A stretch of 7,170 bases of DNA from Wenzhouxiangella sp. (lineage in GTDB: Bacteria > Pseudomonadota > Gammaproteobacteria > Xanthomonadales > Wenzhouxiangellaceae): positions 1 to 7,170 of the forward strand of contig SKIE01000014.1 in the NCBI GenBank assembly GCA_007116585.1, written 5' to 3'. Position numbers and translations under genes: made by a program. The notes under the pieces were generated by a model that had not been told where the DNA came from, searched no databases, and saw nothing but the letters and a program-made list of their open reading frames with translations. Of this stretch, positions 6,832 through 7,170 are shown one piece after another (positions within the stretch are counted from its first letter, which is position 1; every line of letters starts with the position of its first letter).

Positions 6832-7170
6832 CGGTCAGCTCCGGTAGACGGTCCAGGTCGATTACGGCCTCGTCGGGCAAAGGCTCGACGATCTCGCGCG
6901 GGCGGATCAGGATCTCGACGCGGCGGTTGCGCGCCCGGCCTTCCTCGGTCTCGTTGGTGTCGATCGGCTGGGTGTCGGCATAGCCCTCGACCCGGAAGCG
7001 GTCCGGCGGAATGGTGCCGTCCTCGGTCAGTTCATGCACCACCGAGGCGGCGCGCGCTGCCGACAGTTCCCAGTTGGAGCGAAATCTGACGGTGGAGATG
7101 GGCAGGTTGTCGGTGTGGCCGGACACCAGGAACTCGCCGCGGATGTCGCGCAGCAGGCGCTTGATCTCGA
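6818..7170 (-). CDS. MotB/MotD-type flagellar stator protein, C-terminal OmpA-like domain (start beyond window)
   Basis: The last 116 residues of a flagellar motor stator subunit are present; the N-terminal transmembrane helix and proton-binding aspartate lie outside the window. The visible part is the periplasmic OmpA/MotB peptidoglycan-binding domain: FLVSGHTDNLPIS, then FRSNWELSAARAASVV, a short segment IPPDRFRVEGYADTQPI, and NETEEGRARNRRVEILI. The SNWELS and EEGRAKNRRVEI-type signatures are characteristic of MotB/MotD rather than of OmpA or Pal. The Asp of HTD and the Arg of the NRR region are the usual diaminopimelate-contacting positions. A 25-residue acidic, proline-containing tail follows and the TGA lies inside the following PilZ gene. 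A motA/motC partner is expected just outside the right edge. MotB cannot be told from MotD with this fragment. The reading frame is open to base 7170, so no start was chosen. Confidence 0.92.
   Translation of the reverse strand, partial: EIKRLLRDIRGEFLVSGHTDNLPISTVRFRSNWELSAARAASVVHELTEDGTIPPDRFRVEGYADTQPIDTNETEEGRARNRRVEILIRPREIVEPLPDEAVIDLDRLPELTDGPG

Overview
This window is a GC-rich, densely coded piece of bacterial chromosome. Every recognisable protein has its closest familiar relatives in Gammaproteobacteria: a FadE-type acyl-CoA dehydrogenase with a membrane-anchored N terminus, a PsrA-like TetR regulator, a FimT/GspH minor pilin, UvrB nearly collinear with the E. coli protein, and a MotB-type stator protein next to an atypical PilZ protein. 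The mix of polar flagellar and pilin genes with a PsrA-like regulator would fit a Xanthomonadales/Chromatiales-like or pseudomonad-like lineage. The genus cannot be fixed from the sequence alone, and no 16S or tRNA gene is present.

Layout, left to right. (1) 1-2239, minus strand: a two-gene fatty-acid unit. A PsrA-like regulator (GTG start at 2182) overlaps by 4 bases the start of fadE, which runs off the left edge. A 9-bp inverted repeat just upstream of the regulator contains a near-consensus PsrA box, so the unit is probably self-repressed and induced by long-chain fatty acids or acyl-CoA. (2) 2240-2767, minus strand: a lone FimT/GspH-type minor pilin. (3) 2768-2904: a gap holding a strong GC-rich hairpin. 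(4) 2905-4089, minus strand: a class I PLP aminotransferase of the aspartate aminotransferase I-beta type. (5) 4090-4206: a divergent intergenic region with a palindromic TATACT-like -10 element. (6) 4207-6222, plus strand: complete uvrB. (7) 6250-7170, minus strand: an unusual PilZ-family protein overlapped by 14 bases by the end of a MotB/OmpA-type flagellar stator gene that continues beyond the right edge.

The modules are ordinary housekeeping or core functions: beta-oxidation and its control, pilus assembly, amino acid metabolism, nucleotide excision repair and motility. No mobile element, CRISPR array, toxin-antitoxin pair, phage gene or RNA gene was seen, and no gap between genes exceeds about 140 bases. 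I found no convincing new system. The points most worth a second look are the operator that overlaps both the putative -10 and the near-leaderless GTG start of the regulator, and the stator-PilZ pair with its divergent c-di-GMP-binding motif and long helical insertion.
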